A model generated the notes under the pieces. The model searched no databases and had not been told where the DNA came from. It saw only the letters and a list, made by a program, of their open reading frames with translations. Below are positions 54,623 to 64,000 of a stretch of DNA of 64,000 nucleotides, one piece after another. The DNA lies in contig NC_092808.1 of assembly GCF_040954645.1 (NCBI RefSeq), positions 85,567,389-85,631,388 of the forward strand, read 5' to 3'. This stretch comes from Diabrotica undecimpunctata (taxonomy: Eukaryota; Arthropoda; Insecta; Coleoptera; Chrysomelidae). Every line of letters starts with the position of its first letter. Within the stretch, counting starts at the first letter, position 1. Made by a program: the position numbers and the translations under genes.

Positions 54623-55734
54623 GGTGGTCAATCGCCAAACGAGACATAAGGAATTCTAAATTGTTGAATTCCTGCTTCCCTAATTATTTTACATCAAAAA
54701 TCAACTTTTTGTGTCTTGACTCTTAAATTAAATTTTATTATTTTATAACGCCCAGTAGATCTATTGGATGTAGATAACTCTGACTAAATCGCTACAAAAT
54801 AAGATAATAAAATTGCTCAACAGTTTTAGATCATTCAGTAAAGAAAATGGCATTTGTTGCAATTTGTGTATGGACATAGATATTTGCATATTACTATTGG
54901 ACATAGTATTTTACTGCCAAGAAATGGTATCGAAAATTTAAGATTGGAAGAAAGAAGCTGACTGATAAGTAGCGACAACATGCCTCAACAGACAAGAATT
55001 TGGCATATGTAGAAGGTTATTTAGTAGACAAGACTTTGATGTGGATGCGAGAGGTGGCATTTGATTTTTTTTTAAAGTAATTTGATAACTTCAGTAATAT
55101 TGATTGACTTATCCTCCCTCTGAAATAGGTAGGTAACATTAAGGAAAAGAATTAACATATTTAAAAATTACTAATTACACCATTTCTACTTTTCTTGCTT
55201 ATAAATTTAAAACAATTCATTTTGGAGTAAAATCGTAATAAAACAGCTTACCAAATTTTCATTAAAATCGATGCAATCGACTTCGCATAATAATTTTTTA
55301 ATCTAAATTTAAAAATACTGACATTTTTTAAATTCTTGCACAACAAAAAATAGACCGTATAGAAGTTTGCCAATTCTTTCTTATAAGAAGCACTTTACCT
55401 ATCTAAAGCCCTTTATGAAATTAAAATCAGGGCAAAATTTAAGAGGCCATTTGATAAAAAAATTTATGCCTTAAAAATATTTTTATAAATGTATTATAAT
55501 AATAAAAAATATCAGTATTTAGCATGAAAAATTCGAAAAAAAAATAAAATGAAGAAAATTGAATTTTATATTTCAAAATCCATATATGTAAAAAATATAT
55601 TTTCTCAGCTTCCAATGAAGCAATTTTCTTAATTTTAATCCAATGTAACTCGAATGGAGACATTTAAAACATGCAACAATAAATTCCAAATACGCTTTAT
55701 TTAGTAATAAATAAATGTATTTATATTTCAGTCA
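54621..55734. other. Noncoding, nothing recognised
   Basis: No domain in any frame; a GAATTC-centred short palindrome lies near 54650-54672. Confidence 0.4.
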
Positions 55735-56210
55735 TCAAAGACAAAAAGGAAACTGAAACTCTAAAAATCGTACAAACAGTCTGAATTTTTCTGAGAATGT
55801 TAATTTTGGGTCAACAAAAATATGCAAAAAAATTTACTACTCCTACCTGACATCCCCAAAACCAGCTCTACCCTTGTAGAGGAAAAACGGAAAGAATCGA
55901 TTTAGAAATAATCTGTACGTTGCAGCAAAAAATATTTTAAATAAAAATCTAGCTGAATAATTTTGACTAAAAATGTTTATAAGCACTTTTTGTATAAAAT
56001 GAAACATTCTCTCAAATATAATGCTTAAAGCAACCGATGATCTTGAATGTCAGCTAAATAAAAATTTTATCAATCCGACGGTAAAAATTCGATATCTTCT
56101 GATCAGATTGTCCTGTCGTCAAAAATCAAAAAATGTTTTAACGGCAAAGAGTAACAATTTTAAGTTTGAAGATAACATCATAACCTTAATAGTAAAAGTG
56201 AAAATAGAAC
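55735..56210 (+). repeat. Unclassified interspersed repeat, copy 4
   Basis: Aligns with 48755-49200 through the CTGAATTTT-CTGAGAATGTTAATTTTGG blocks, the ATTTATAAGCACTTTTTGT block and the GATATCTTCTGATCAGA block. The C/G-rich centre of copy 3 is here only moderately C-rich. Confidence 0.55.
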
Positions 56211-56454
56211 AAACATGTAATAAACAAAATTGCTGGTTAACGTTGGTTCTGTTAATATTTATTTATTTATTTCAACGGTAGAACCATTTACAATAAAATA
56301 CAACAAATGGTAAAAAGTAAAGATCATGTACACAATCAAACAATATAGAATTTTAGAACAATATAGAACAATAAGAAACATCAAACAATAACAAAGAAAC
56401 AAGTAAACAGTTAAAATTTGTACATTAAAACAGTATATCAAATCACAAAAGTTA

Positions 56455-56457
<3 letters not shown>

Positions 56458-56531
<74 letters not shown>
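56458..56531. repeat. (TA)n microsatellite in LINE 3' UTR
   Basis: 74 bases of uninterrupted TA repeats, eight bases beyond the LINE stop codon. Confidence 0.95.
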
Positions 56532-56538
<7 letters not shown>

Positions 56539-58830
56539 TCACATATCTAGATTGATAATTACATTCTCAAGTTGCCTTTTGAAAGCGTTAATGTTTGTAC
56601 AGAAAGGATCCAATAGGAGGTCATTGCAAGAGCTCAGCATTCTCGACAAGGGAAAATGACGAGCATAATCAGTCCTATAAAAAGGAATATAAAAGAGTGC
56701 AGTATGTCGAGTTCTATGTATTGTGTTTAAGTGTACATTGGCTAATAACGAAGGACAATTAATAAAGTTGTTTATAATTTTAAACAAAAATAACATATCA
56801 GCTCTCAACCTGCGGTTCTTCAATGTAGTAATGTTAAATTGAGACATTATTATAGAATAATCTATGAAATAATTATCAGTATTTTTTATATTAATATGTG
56901 CTTTAAAAGCTAAAGATCTTAGAAACTTCCTCTGAACGCTCTCCAATCCATCAATGTATACTTGATGAAATGGGGACCAAACAACAGAGCAGTATTCAAG
57001 ACCTGAGCGTACCAGAGAGCAATACAATAATTTAAACACAGTAGGTGAGAGATCATGACTGTTACGATAAATAAAACCAAGATTACGAAATCCTGTTTCC
57101 TTAATTTTAAGAAAATGGCTTCTAAATGTCAATGCACAATCCAATAATACACCCAAATCTCTTATCTCAGTAACTGAATCCAAGAGTACATCATTAAGAA
57201 CATATCTATTAGCTATTAAATTATTTATACGACCAAATGAAATACAAGAACATTTAGATGGATTTAAGCTTAAACCATTTTGTTTTGACCATAAAAATAT
57301 ATTATTTACATCATCTTGCAGGAGATCTCTATCCGATTTATTATGTATACAACGAAATAGCTTAAGATCATCAGCAAATAGCAGGAAGTGTGAGTTTTTG
57401 ATAGCCTTACCAATATCGTTAATGAACAAGTTAAAAAACAAAGGACCACAGTGAGACCCTTGTGGTACACCAGAATAACAATGCAATTCTTTTGAAATAT
57501 AATTGTTAATCCGTACTTGCTGTGTACGTCCCATCAGAAAACTTTTAATCCAATTAACAATGAGGTCACCAAAGCCAGATGCATGAAGTTTGTGGACCAA
57601 AAGATTATGATTAACCTGGTCAAAGGCCTTTGAGAAATCAGTGTAAACGCTGTCGACCTGAATTTTATTCTCAAATGCACCCAACAAGTATTGTTGGTAA
57701 TTGACAAGGTTTGTTACTGTTGACTTCCCGTTAGAAAATCCATGTTGTTCATCAATAATTATGTTTCTGCAAGCCCAGGTGAGATTTATCGATACCAATT
57801 TATCAAGAAGTTTCGGGATTGCTGATTGAATAGTTATACCTCTATAGTTGTTAACACACTCGCGATTGCCAGATTTATAGATGGGTGTAAGAAAACTATT
57901 TTTCCAATATTGTGGAAATACAGATGATGATAATGATAAATTGATAATTTGTTGTAAAGGTTTACAAAGGGAAAAAATACAGTTCTTAATAAGTGCTACA
58001 GGTATACCATAAGGTCCTGAAGAATATGTAGTTTTTAAACTCATAATCCCCTCGAAAACATCAGTCACACTAAACTTCAGAATCTGAAAATCCACACTAT
58101 AGTCCAATTTAAAATTAGGTACATTATACTCACCATCATTATATGTACCTGAAAAATAACTGGCAAAAAGATTAACTATTTCATCACCATTCTGAGCTAT
58201 TACATCCCCACCTTTATTAGACATTACATTAGGATAAGCACTAGACCCACGTGTAGTACTAACATACCTCCAAAAAGAGTGGGGATTACTTGAAAGATTT
58301 GCTTGAATATTCTCTAAATAGTTCTTATAACATACTGCTTGTAATGATTTACATCTTTCCCTTAACATCGAAAACTCCTCATAAGAGTTGCCTGAAGCTT
58401 TAAAATTCCTGTGAGCTATTTTTTTCTGTATGACAAGCTCAATTAATTCTCGCGAAAACCAAACTGGAAAGTTTAATGATTTAAACCGTTTGATAGGAAC
58501 AAACATATTGATGGCATCATATAAAATATGGTAAAAATTTTCTAAGCAGCAATTTACATCTGATTCATCTAATACCTTGTTCCAAGGAATTGAAGCTAAA
58601 TATTCATTTAAAACTTGATAATTACATTTTTTAAAATCATGATAGAAGACATCATATTTAAGAAACAAATTTAAATTGGCTGCATGTAACAATATAGTAT
58701 AAGCTGAATGATGTTGCGAAGTATTCAATAGAATATCAGTTGAAATCGACACAACTGCATCCCTCTGAGTACAGAAAACTAGATCTAAAAATTTATTATT
58801 AAGGTTAGGCAAAGCATTTACTTGTGACAT
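56539..58830 (-). CDS. LINE ORF2: end of endonuclease plus reverse transcriptase
   Basis: 763 codons without interruption. The first 40 residues are the end of an APE endonuclease (LPNLNNKFLDLVF). A linker of about 230 residues follows, then RT with all main blocks: SGPYGIPVALIKN (about residue 270), YWKNSFLTPIYKSGN, VNNYRGITIQSAIPKLLDKL, DEQHGFSNGKSTVTNL, SVYTDFSKAFDQVNH (first Asp), VPQGSHCGPLFFNLFINDI and FLLFADDLKLFRC (Asp pair). The post-RT region has LEYCSVVWSPFH. No RNase H. The style is that of the CR1/L2/Jockey group; I do not assign a clade. RT looks catalytically competent, but the ORF lacks most of the endonuclease and a true start. Confidence 0.88.
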   Translation of the reverse strand: MSQVNALPNLNNKFLDLVFCTQRDAVVSISTDILLNTSQHHSAYTILLHAANLNLFLKYDVFYHDFKKCNYQVLNEYLASIPWNKVLDESDVNCCLENFYHILYDAINMFVPIKRFKSLNFPVWFSRELIELVIQKKIAHRNFKASGNSYEEFSMLRERCKSLQAVCYKNYLENIQANLSSNPHSFWRYVSTTRGSSAYPNVMSNKGGDVIAQNGDEIVNLFASYFSGTYNDGEYNVPNFKLDYSVDFQILKFSVTDVFEGIMSLKTTYSSGPYGIPVALIKNCIFSLCKPLQQIINLSLSSSVFPQYWKNSFLTPIYKSGNRECVNNYRGITIQSAIPKLLDKLVSINLTWACRNIIIDEQHGFSNGKSTVTNLVNYQQYLLGAFENKIQVDSVYTDFSKAFDQVNHNLLVHKLHASGFGDLIVNWIKSFLMGRTQQVRINNYISKELHCYSGVPQGSHCGPLFFNLFINDIGKAIKNSHFLLFADDLKLFRCIHNKSDRDLLQDDVNNIFLWSKQNGLSLNPSKCSCISFGRINNLIANRYVLNDVLLDSVTEIRDLGVLLDCALTFRSHFLKIKETGFRNLGFIYRNSHDLSPTVFKLLYCSLVRSGLEYCSVVWSPFHQVYIDGLESVQRKFLRSLAFKAHINIKNTDNYFIDYSIIMSQFNITTLKNRRLRADMLFLFKIINNFINCPSLLANVHLNTIHRTRHTALFYIPFYRTDYARHFPLSRMLSSCNDLLLDPFCTNINAFKRQLENVIINLDM

Positions 58831-59110
58831 ATTTTGAAAATTGTAGCAAGTGCAAATAATATTTGCTGGAGAGTGATGCGGACACTTAATATGTGAATAT
58901 GGATCGAAAAATTTTTTCTAGTTTTTAAATGGATCTTTTTTTTTTTTTTTTTTTTTTTTATTTCAAAATACATGTCTCGGCTGCTGTGGCCATTGACACG
59001 AGGAACTGTATTACAGAAAACAATAAATTAAGTTACATTGATATCTAAAAAAAAAGAAAATACAAAACTAGCAGATGAATACAAAATTAAAATATAGATA
59101 GGTGATACAA

Positions 59111-62100
59111 TTACAACAGGTGATATAATTTACAGTTTTTAAGGAACTCTATCACATTAGACATATTGTTTTTGGAATTTAAAATATCACATAAACTTCC
59201 GTGGATACCATGTTTGATCCGTGCTGCTGCGTACTGGTTACATTCCACAAGTATATGGTGTACACTTAGACGGGAGTTGCAATATTGGCAGTTTGGAGGT
59301 TCTTCTGGAACCATCAGATATCCGTGGGTTAGCCGGGTGTGCCCAATTCTAAGCCTTCTAATGATGGTCTTCGATTTTCTTTCCGTAGAAAAAATTCTAG
59401 GTCCTAAAATGTTTGGTTGGATGGACTTTAGTTGGGTAGTGCACCTGTTCCATTGATTTTGCCACATTGAGGTAGATAACTTTTTAATTTCAATTATTAT
59501 ATCTTGAAACAATTGGCATTTTTCATCTGTAAGGTCAGAGCAATGTGCTTCATTTGCTGCGTGGTCAGCATTCTCATTTCCTTTAATACCAACATGTGAA
59601 GGATTCCATATCATCGAAACCGAAGTGTTGGATTTAGCAAGTGCTGTACATCTTTCGTGGATCTCATTAACTAACGGATTTGATGTGTAGATTTTTCTAA
59701 TGGAATTTATGGATGATAATGAATCTGTACAGATTGCTAAGTTTTTGGTACCCTGCATTGGAACCTCCAGAGCTTTAAGTATGGCGTAGAGTTCTGCTGT
59801 GAATATACTGGTAATCTTGGGTAGTCTATACATTGCTAGTCTGTTATTTGTGGAAGTAACAGCACATCCGACACTTTCTTCGTCTTTAGATGCATCTGTG
59901 AATATTATGTTATCAAACTTGCCTCTATTAATTATGTCATTAAAAGTTTGTTTCATGAGTATCGTGGAGGTTTCCATTTTCTTATATCTGCACAAATTTA
60001 CGTTAAAGTCAGGTAATATTTTTAGCCAAGGTGGAGTATTGGGCTGATTAATGGGGGTGGTAAGATTTAGGTCAAAATTTTCTAAGAGTGGGGATAGAAA
60101 CTGTAGTGATGAATTGGCAGTAGCTCTACTGTGTGCTCCTGTTAATTGAAAATTTTTAATAAGTTGGAATGATATATTATTTGGGTTTGCAGAGACCTTA
60201 GCAAAATAGGAGTTTAGTAGACGTTGTCTTCTAATATTTAGAGGGGGTTCACACGATTCGACATATATGCTTTCTGTAGGGCTAGATCTGAAGGCTCCAA
60301 GGCATATTCTTAATGAAGTGTTTTGAATTGTATCTAGTGATTTTAAATAAGTTTTAGGGGCAGACATATATAATATCGATCCATAGTCTAACTTAGATCT
60401 TATTAGGGCTCTGTATAAACTTAATAGAACTTCTTCTTCGGCTCCCCATTGTCGATTGGCTAGTGATTTTAAGAGATTTATATTTTTTGAGGCACTGGCT
60501 TTAGTTTTTTCTATATGTCTCTTCCATGTTAATTTTTTGTCGAAAATTACCCCTAAAAATTTGTGATTTTCAACTACTTGTAGTGGATGCTCTTTTAATT
60601 TTATGAGTGGAAGAGTTTGTTTATATTTTTTGCTAAAGTTAATCACTTTAGACTTTGTAGGCGAGAAGCTAAAACCAATGTTGTTAGACCAGTGAGAAAT
60701 GTTATCAATAGTATTTTGCAAAAGAGTGCTAGTGGAGCTTGTTACTTTACCCGAGCAGTAAATAACTAGATCATCCGCATAGATATTATGTTTGACAGGG
60801 GGTTGTACTAAGGAACTAAGGTCGTTAAGAAGCAGTAAAAATAAGGTTGTGCTGAGGACTGATCCTTGAGGTACTCCTGTCTCCAGGATATATGAGGGAG
60901 ACATTTTACCATTTGCAGAAACTTTGAAACTTCTGTTAGTTAAAAAATTCTCAACAAATAGATATATGTTTCCAGATAAATTAGACTCTTTAAGTTTTTC
61001 TAGAATTGCCGGCCTTGATGCTGTGTCAAAAGCACTTTCTATATCGAGTGAGACAGTTATAAGGTCGTTTCTATTAGAAAATGCTTCTATGATATCGGAT
61101 TGAAGAGTGATAAGATTATCGATCGTGCAACGATTTGGACGAAATCCTGATTGAGCGGTATTGATAATATTATGTTTTTCAAGATACCAAAGTAAGCGTT
61201 TGTTGACAATTTTTTCCAGGAGTTTGCAAAGTGTGCACGTTAATGAGATGGGTCTAAATGACATAGTTGTATTGGCAGAAGTATCATTTTTCTTGAGTGG
61301 AATTGTTATAGCTTGTTGCCAAAGTGTTGGAAATTGGTTACCTAGCCATATGTTGTTGTAGAATTCTAGTAACTTTATTAGGGTATCTTCATGTAGATTT
61401 TTTAGGAATATCGATGGAATGCCATCCGGCCCTGCAGCACTGATCTTCAGGGAGTTAACAGCTTCGACTAATTCGTCGATTGTTAGTGGGAGATTGACAG
61501 GATGATCATTGGAATTTGGACGTACAACACCTTTATTTTTTATGTTTGTTGGTCCAGTACAGTTGTTATCAAGTTTAGATTTATTTAAATAGTATTTGGC
61601 AAGTGTGTTTACAATCTGCTGGTCATCAGTTATGACACTGTTATTTTCTATAATGGCTGGAATTTTGTATGTTGTATATCTACCTTTCATCTGTTTTATC
61701 TTAGTCCATATTTGACTAGAAGGTGTGTCGGAAGTTATGCTACTGATGTATTTGTTCCATGAGTTCTTTTTGCTTTCTTTAACAATTCGCTTAGATTTAG
61801 CTCTTAGTTTTCTAAGATTTATTAGGTCCGCTTGGTTTCTAGTTTTACGATATCGGTTTAATGCTTTTTTACAATCTTTTATAGCTAGTTTACATGATTC
61901 ATTCCACCACGGAACATATTTTTTGGAGGGATCAAAGTAGTATTTACCGATGCATTTTTCAGCAGAAGTTATAATACAATTAATCAACATGTTAAGATCT
62001 TCATCAGCAGAATTCGTAAAGGAGATTTCATTTGTTTGTTCCTTGACAATTAAGTTAAATAGATCCCAGTCAGCGTGAGCAATTTTCCACTTAATTTGGC

Positions 62101-62833
62101 TTTGTCTTTGTGAGTTATCATTGTTAGAAATTAAAATGGGAAAATGGTTACTGCCGTAGAGACTTTCCAGTGTTTTCCATGTAAGATGAGTAGATAATTC
62201 TGGATTACATATGCTTAAATCAATGGAAGAGAGAGTACCTGTTTGAATATGAAAGTATGTGCTGCTTCCAGTGTTTAGAAAATTAAGGTTGGAATTGATT
62301 ATGATATTTTCAATCATTTTGCCTCTACCGAAAGTATTACTGGAGCCCCACATAGTGCTATGTGCATTAAAATCTCCAACTAAGATAAATGGTTCAGGAA
62401 GTTGGTTAGTTAGATTTGTAATTTCGAGAGCTGTTAGGGTATAATAGGGAGGAATATATACGTTGAAAATTACGATTTTATTTGGACACCAAATAGTAAC
62501 GGCAACGGCTTCTAGAGTTGTTGTTAAGGGAAATTCTTGATGGAACATATCTGTAGAAATAAATATGGAGCTTCCACCACTAGCTCGTGCGTGTGATGTT
62601 CGTATAAAGTGGTAGCCAACGTAATTTTTAAGGTATGGATTATGGTTTTTAGAGAAATTGGTTTCTTGCAAACAAATGAAATCGGGTGAAGTATCAGCAA
62701 CAAGCAGTTGGAGATTTTCTAGATGGGGGTAAAACCCATCACAATTCCACTGGATTAAATTGAATGAGAAGAATATTAGAAGGGGGGATTTTTCAGTGCT
62801 GCGACCTTTGGGATCGATCGGAAAGGCACTCAT
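59111..62833 (-). CDS. LINE ORF2: endonuclease, reverse transcriptase, RNase H, zinc knuckle
   Basis: 1240 intact codons. An APE endonuclease lies in about the first 235 residues (IQWNCDGFYPH, CLQETNF, LVGDFNAHSTMWG). Its last box reads YGSNHFPI where most relatives have S-D-H, a possible defect. RT runs from about residue 450 to 740 (AAGPDGIPSIFLKN, SLDIESAFDTA, GVPQGSVLSTTLFLL, NIYADDLVIYCSG). RNase H is at about 985-1110 (IIFTDASKDEES, TAELYAILKAL, CTDSLSSINS, NPSHVGIKGNENADHAA) with its acidic residues and His. A C-terminal CCHC-type finger has CQYCNSRLSVHHILVEC. The ATG lies inside the end of ORF1, overlapping its stop by 41 bases in another frame, which suggests termination-reinitiation. 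Confidence 0.92.
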   Translation of the reverse strand: MSAFPIDPKGRSTEKSPLLIFFSFNLIQWNCDGFYPHLENLQLLVADTSPDFICLQETNFSKNHNPYLKNYVGYHFIRTSHARASGGSSIFISTDMFHQEFPLTTTLEAVAVTIWCPNKIVIFNVYIPPYYTLTALEITNLTNQLPEPFILVGDFNAHSTMWGSSNTFGRGKMIENIIINSNLNFLNTGSSTYFHIQTGTLSSIDLSICNPELSTHLTWKTLESLYGSNHFPILISNNDNSQRQSQIKWKIAHADWDLFNLIVKEQTNEISFTNSADEDLNMLINCIITSAEKCIGKYYFDPSKKYVPWWNESCKLAIKDCKKALNRYRKTRNQADLINLRKLRAKSKRIVKESKKNSWNKYISSITSDTPSSQIWTKIKQMKGRYTTYKIPAIIENNSVITDDQQIVNTLAKYYLNKSKLDNNCTGPTNIKNKGVVRPNSNDHPVNLPLTIDELVEAVNSLKISAAGPDGIPSIFLKNLHEDTLIKLLEFYNNIWLGNQFPTLWQQAITIPLKKNDTSANTTMSFRPISLTCTLCKLLEKIVNKRLLWYLEKHNIINTAQSGFRPNRCTIDNLITLQSDIIEAFSNRNDLITVSLDIESAFDTASRPAILEKLKESNLSGNIYLFVENFLTNRSFKVSANGKMSPSYILETGVPQGSVLSTTLFLLLLNDLSSLVQPPVKHNIYADDLVIYCSGKVTSSTSTLLQNTIDNISHWSNNIGFSFSPTKSKVINFSKKYKQTLPLIKLKEHPLQVVENHKFLGVIFDKKLTWKRHIEKTKASASKNINLLKSLANRQWGAEEEVLLSLYRALIRSKLDYGSILYMSAPKTYLKSLDTIQNTSLRICLGAFRSSPTESIYVESCEPPLNIRRQRLLNSYFAKVSANPNNISFQLIKNFQLTGAHSRATANSSLQFLSPLLENFDLNLTTPINQPNTPPWLKILPDFNVNLCRYKKMETSTILMKQTFNDIINRGKFDNIIFTDASKDEESVGCAVTSTNNRLAMYRLPKITSIFTAELYAILKALEVPMQGTKNLAICTDSLSSINSIRKIYTSNPLVNEIHERCTALAKSNTSVSMIWNPSHVGIKGNENADHAANEAHCSDLTDEKCQLFQDIIIEIKKLSTSMWQNQWNRCTTQLKSIQPNILGPRIFSTERKSKTIIRRLRIGHTRLTHGYLMVPEEPPNCQYCNSRLSVHHILVECNQYAAARIKHGIHGSLCDILNSKNNMSNVIEFLKNCKLYHLL

Positions 62834-64000
62834 CGTCAGTTAGATCGCTTGATGAAATTGGGTCTGATAAACTTGTGGCTTCAGAGGATTCTAGTTGTAG
62901 TTGTTTCTTGATCTTTTTACTTAGACGGGTAAATCGGTTTTTTAAGGATCTATCTGAAAGATTTGGATATATAGTATGCAGATTTAAAAGTAGACTTTTT
63001 ACATCATCCGTGAGCTTTTTCGCTTCCGAATAAGGATCAGAATGTCCAAAACTATTTTCAAGGAAGAAAAAGAAATTGTCTATGGGTATTTTAAAGGTTT
63101 GTGGGTTCTTTTTGTATGCTTCTTGGATTGTTCTCTTGGTGGTTTCGGTTAATACTAATTCTGTTGGAGTATCAGGTTTGTGCTTTTTTTTTCTTAGCTT
63201 TGAGACCTTTTTTGGGGGAAGCTGATAGAGGAGGAAGCATATCTAACAATGGTTGAGCTTCTTTCTCAGGAATTTCAGGGCTTGTTAGTTCACTAGGAGT
63301 TTCTATTTCAGAGTGTCCTCGTTTTTGAGATATTTGTGTTATGTCGATTTGGTCTGATTGTGTTTCAGTGTTGGATTGAGTTTCAGTGTTGGAGTCTTTA
63401 TTTTCGATTTGTGGCTCTATGGCATTATGTGTAGAGGGAGATGAAATTTTTATGGATGAGTTGGGGCTTGTTGGTATATATTCGGTTGGGAGTGTATTGT
63501 CTGTTGGAGGATTTGGACAGTTGGAGGCTATATGTCCTGTTTGTTTACAGATAAAACAAACAATGTACTTTATCTGTAGAAAGGAAGATTCTGTGTTCAT
63601 TCCCTTCAAAGGAAATAAGTACTGATGTTTGTAATTCAAAATCTTCGGAGGGAGGGTATACGTAAACTTGGCGTCTGAAACTTAATACGTGTGAATATTC
63701 GTCCCCAGGAATGCCTGCTCTTAAATAGGATATAGGAGATGCGATGCGAAGTCCAAGATTTTTAATGCTATTTTCAACTATGTCATGTAGTAAGAACGGA
63801 GATACATTAGATATAATTATTCTTTTAGCAGAGGAAATAAGTCTTCGGATATTTAAAGAAACATCTCCTATCTGTATTATAGGATGTGAATCTATGAGCT
63901 GGTCAACAAGATTAGTATTAGAAAGATAGATACAAATGCGATTGTTTGATATCCTAGATGCAAAGGAGACTTGTTTAGGGCCTATTATATCACCTATAGC
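62793..64000 (-). pseudogene. LINE ORF1 (Gag-like), partial, two frameshifts
   Basis: Read from the window edge, the frame is open from 64000 to about 63560. It has no clear motif at first, then FRRQVYVYPPSEDFELQ. At about 63555-63575 one extra base moves the frame into the CCHC knuckle (CFICKQTGHIASNC) and a Ser/Thr/Pro-rich region down to 63172. A run of nine A (63184-63192) where eight would keep phase ends that frame at KKAQT. The third frame carries on (PTELVLTETTKRTIQEAYKK) to TGA at 62793-62795. All three parts look like one Gag protein. Both lesions are single-base, one in a homopolymer, so assembly error is possible. The 5' end is beyond the window. Confidence 0.75.

Larger units (their letters stand above)
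56255..58925 (-). mobile_element. LINE with (AAAT)n tail, endonuclease truncated
   Basis: Minus-strand element ending in TAAA-type tetranucleotide repeats at 56255-56272 and containing a (TA)n run (56458-56531) in its 3' UTR. The ORF at 56539-58830 continues upstream in frame to about 58915 (CPHHSPANIICTCYNFQN), where the endonuclease is cut. Just beyond lies the poly(A) tail of the neighbouring LINE, so the missing 5' half may have been separated by that insertion. Confidence 0.8.
58936..64000 (-). mobile_element. I-group LINE with RNase H and poly(A) tail, 5' end outside window
   Basis: Minus-strand element: ORF1 (Gag-like) from beyond base 64000 to 62793, ORF2 62833-59111, a 3' UTR of about 150 bases, then a 24-base poly(A) at 58959-58936. 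Endonuclease, RT and RNase H in one ORF2 place it in the I superfamily. The long uninterrupted ORF2 and clean tail indicate a recent insertion. A target duplication cannot be checked because the 5' end is off the window. Confidence 0.9.

Noticed and set aside
59166..62444. Several plus-strand frames of 61-96 codons
   Set aside because: All antisense to the intact LINE ORF2.

Overview
The window is AT-rich animal DNA, most likely from an insect and plausibly a beetle (inferred from the transposon repertoire and the gene family, not from any diagnostic marker). It has no bacterial-style operons. The only host gene I can support is a cationic amino acid transporter-like gene (SLC7A/CAT type) on the minus strand. 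Five internal exons (27577-27731, 24892-25133, 20688-20834, 7531-7719, 660-835) have GT/AG borders and join in continuous reading phase across 27 kb. The first exons lie to the right of 27.7 kb and the last lie to the left of base 1, so the gene is partial.

Almost everything else is mobile DNA filling the introns and flank. Bases 1-27,700 hold broken LINEs of several families, a pogo-like and a Tc1-like transposase relic, a small MITE, and long inverted arms related to Penelope-like elements (PLEs). A PLE GIY-YIG endonuclease fragment sits at 22.9-23.4 kb. Bases 28,400-37,070 are a three-level nest: an inverted-repeat element, interrupted by a young gypsy/errantivirus-type LTR retrotransposon (222-bp LTRs, 4-bp target duplication, gag-pol-env), whose pol is interrupted by a PLE terminal-repeat fragment with an 11-bp target duplication. 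Bases 37,750-53,330 hold a Tigger-like DNA transposon with TA duplication, several LINE relics, a DDE transposase relic, a 1.94-kb TIR element and another Tc1 relic. At 53.95-54.55 kb a 600-bp inverted-repeat element sits inside a (TA)n tract. The right end (56.2-64 kb) has two LINEs on the minus strand: one with a 763-codon reverse transcriptase ORF, and one with an intact 1240-codon endonuclease-RT-RNase H ORF2 and poly(A) tail, whose ORF1 carries two single-base frameshifts.

The most interesting signal is a set of eight hammerhead-ribozyme-like motifs in PLE-type terminal repeats. They share a CTGANGA box, a variable stem II, GAA, a six-base palindrome in stem III, and a C/T cleavage position. 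Stems II and III differ in sequence between copies but keep their pairing or palindromy. Two copies (16364-16417 and 32176-32220) have no substitution in the core boxes. One of these lies in an insertion younger than the gypsy element around it. Hammerheads in PLEs are established knowledge; this specific set, its covariation and its nested context are what the window adds.
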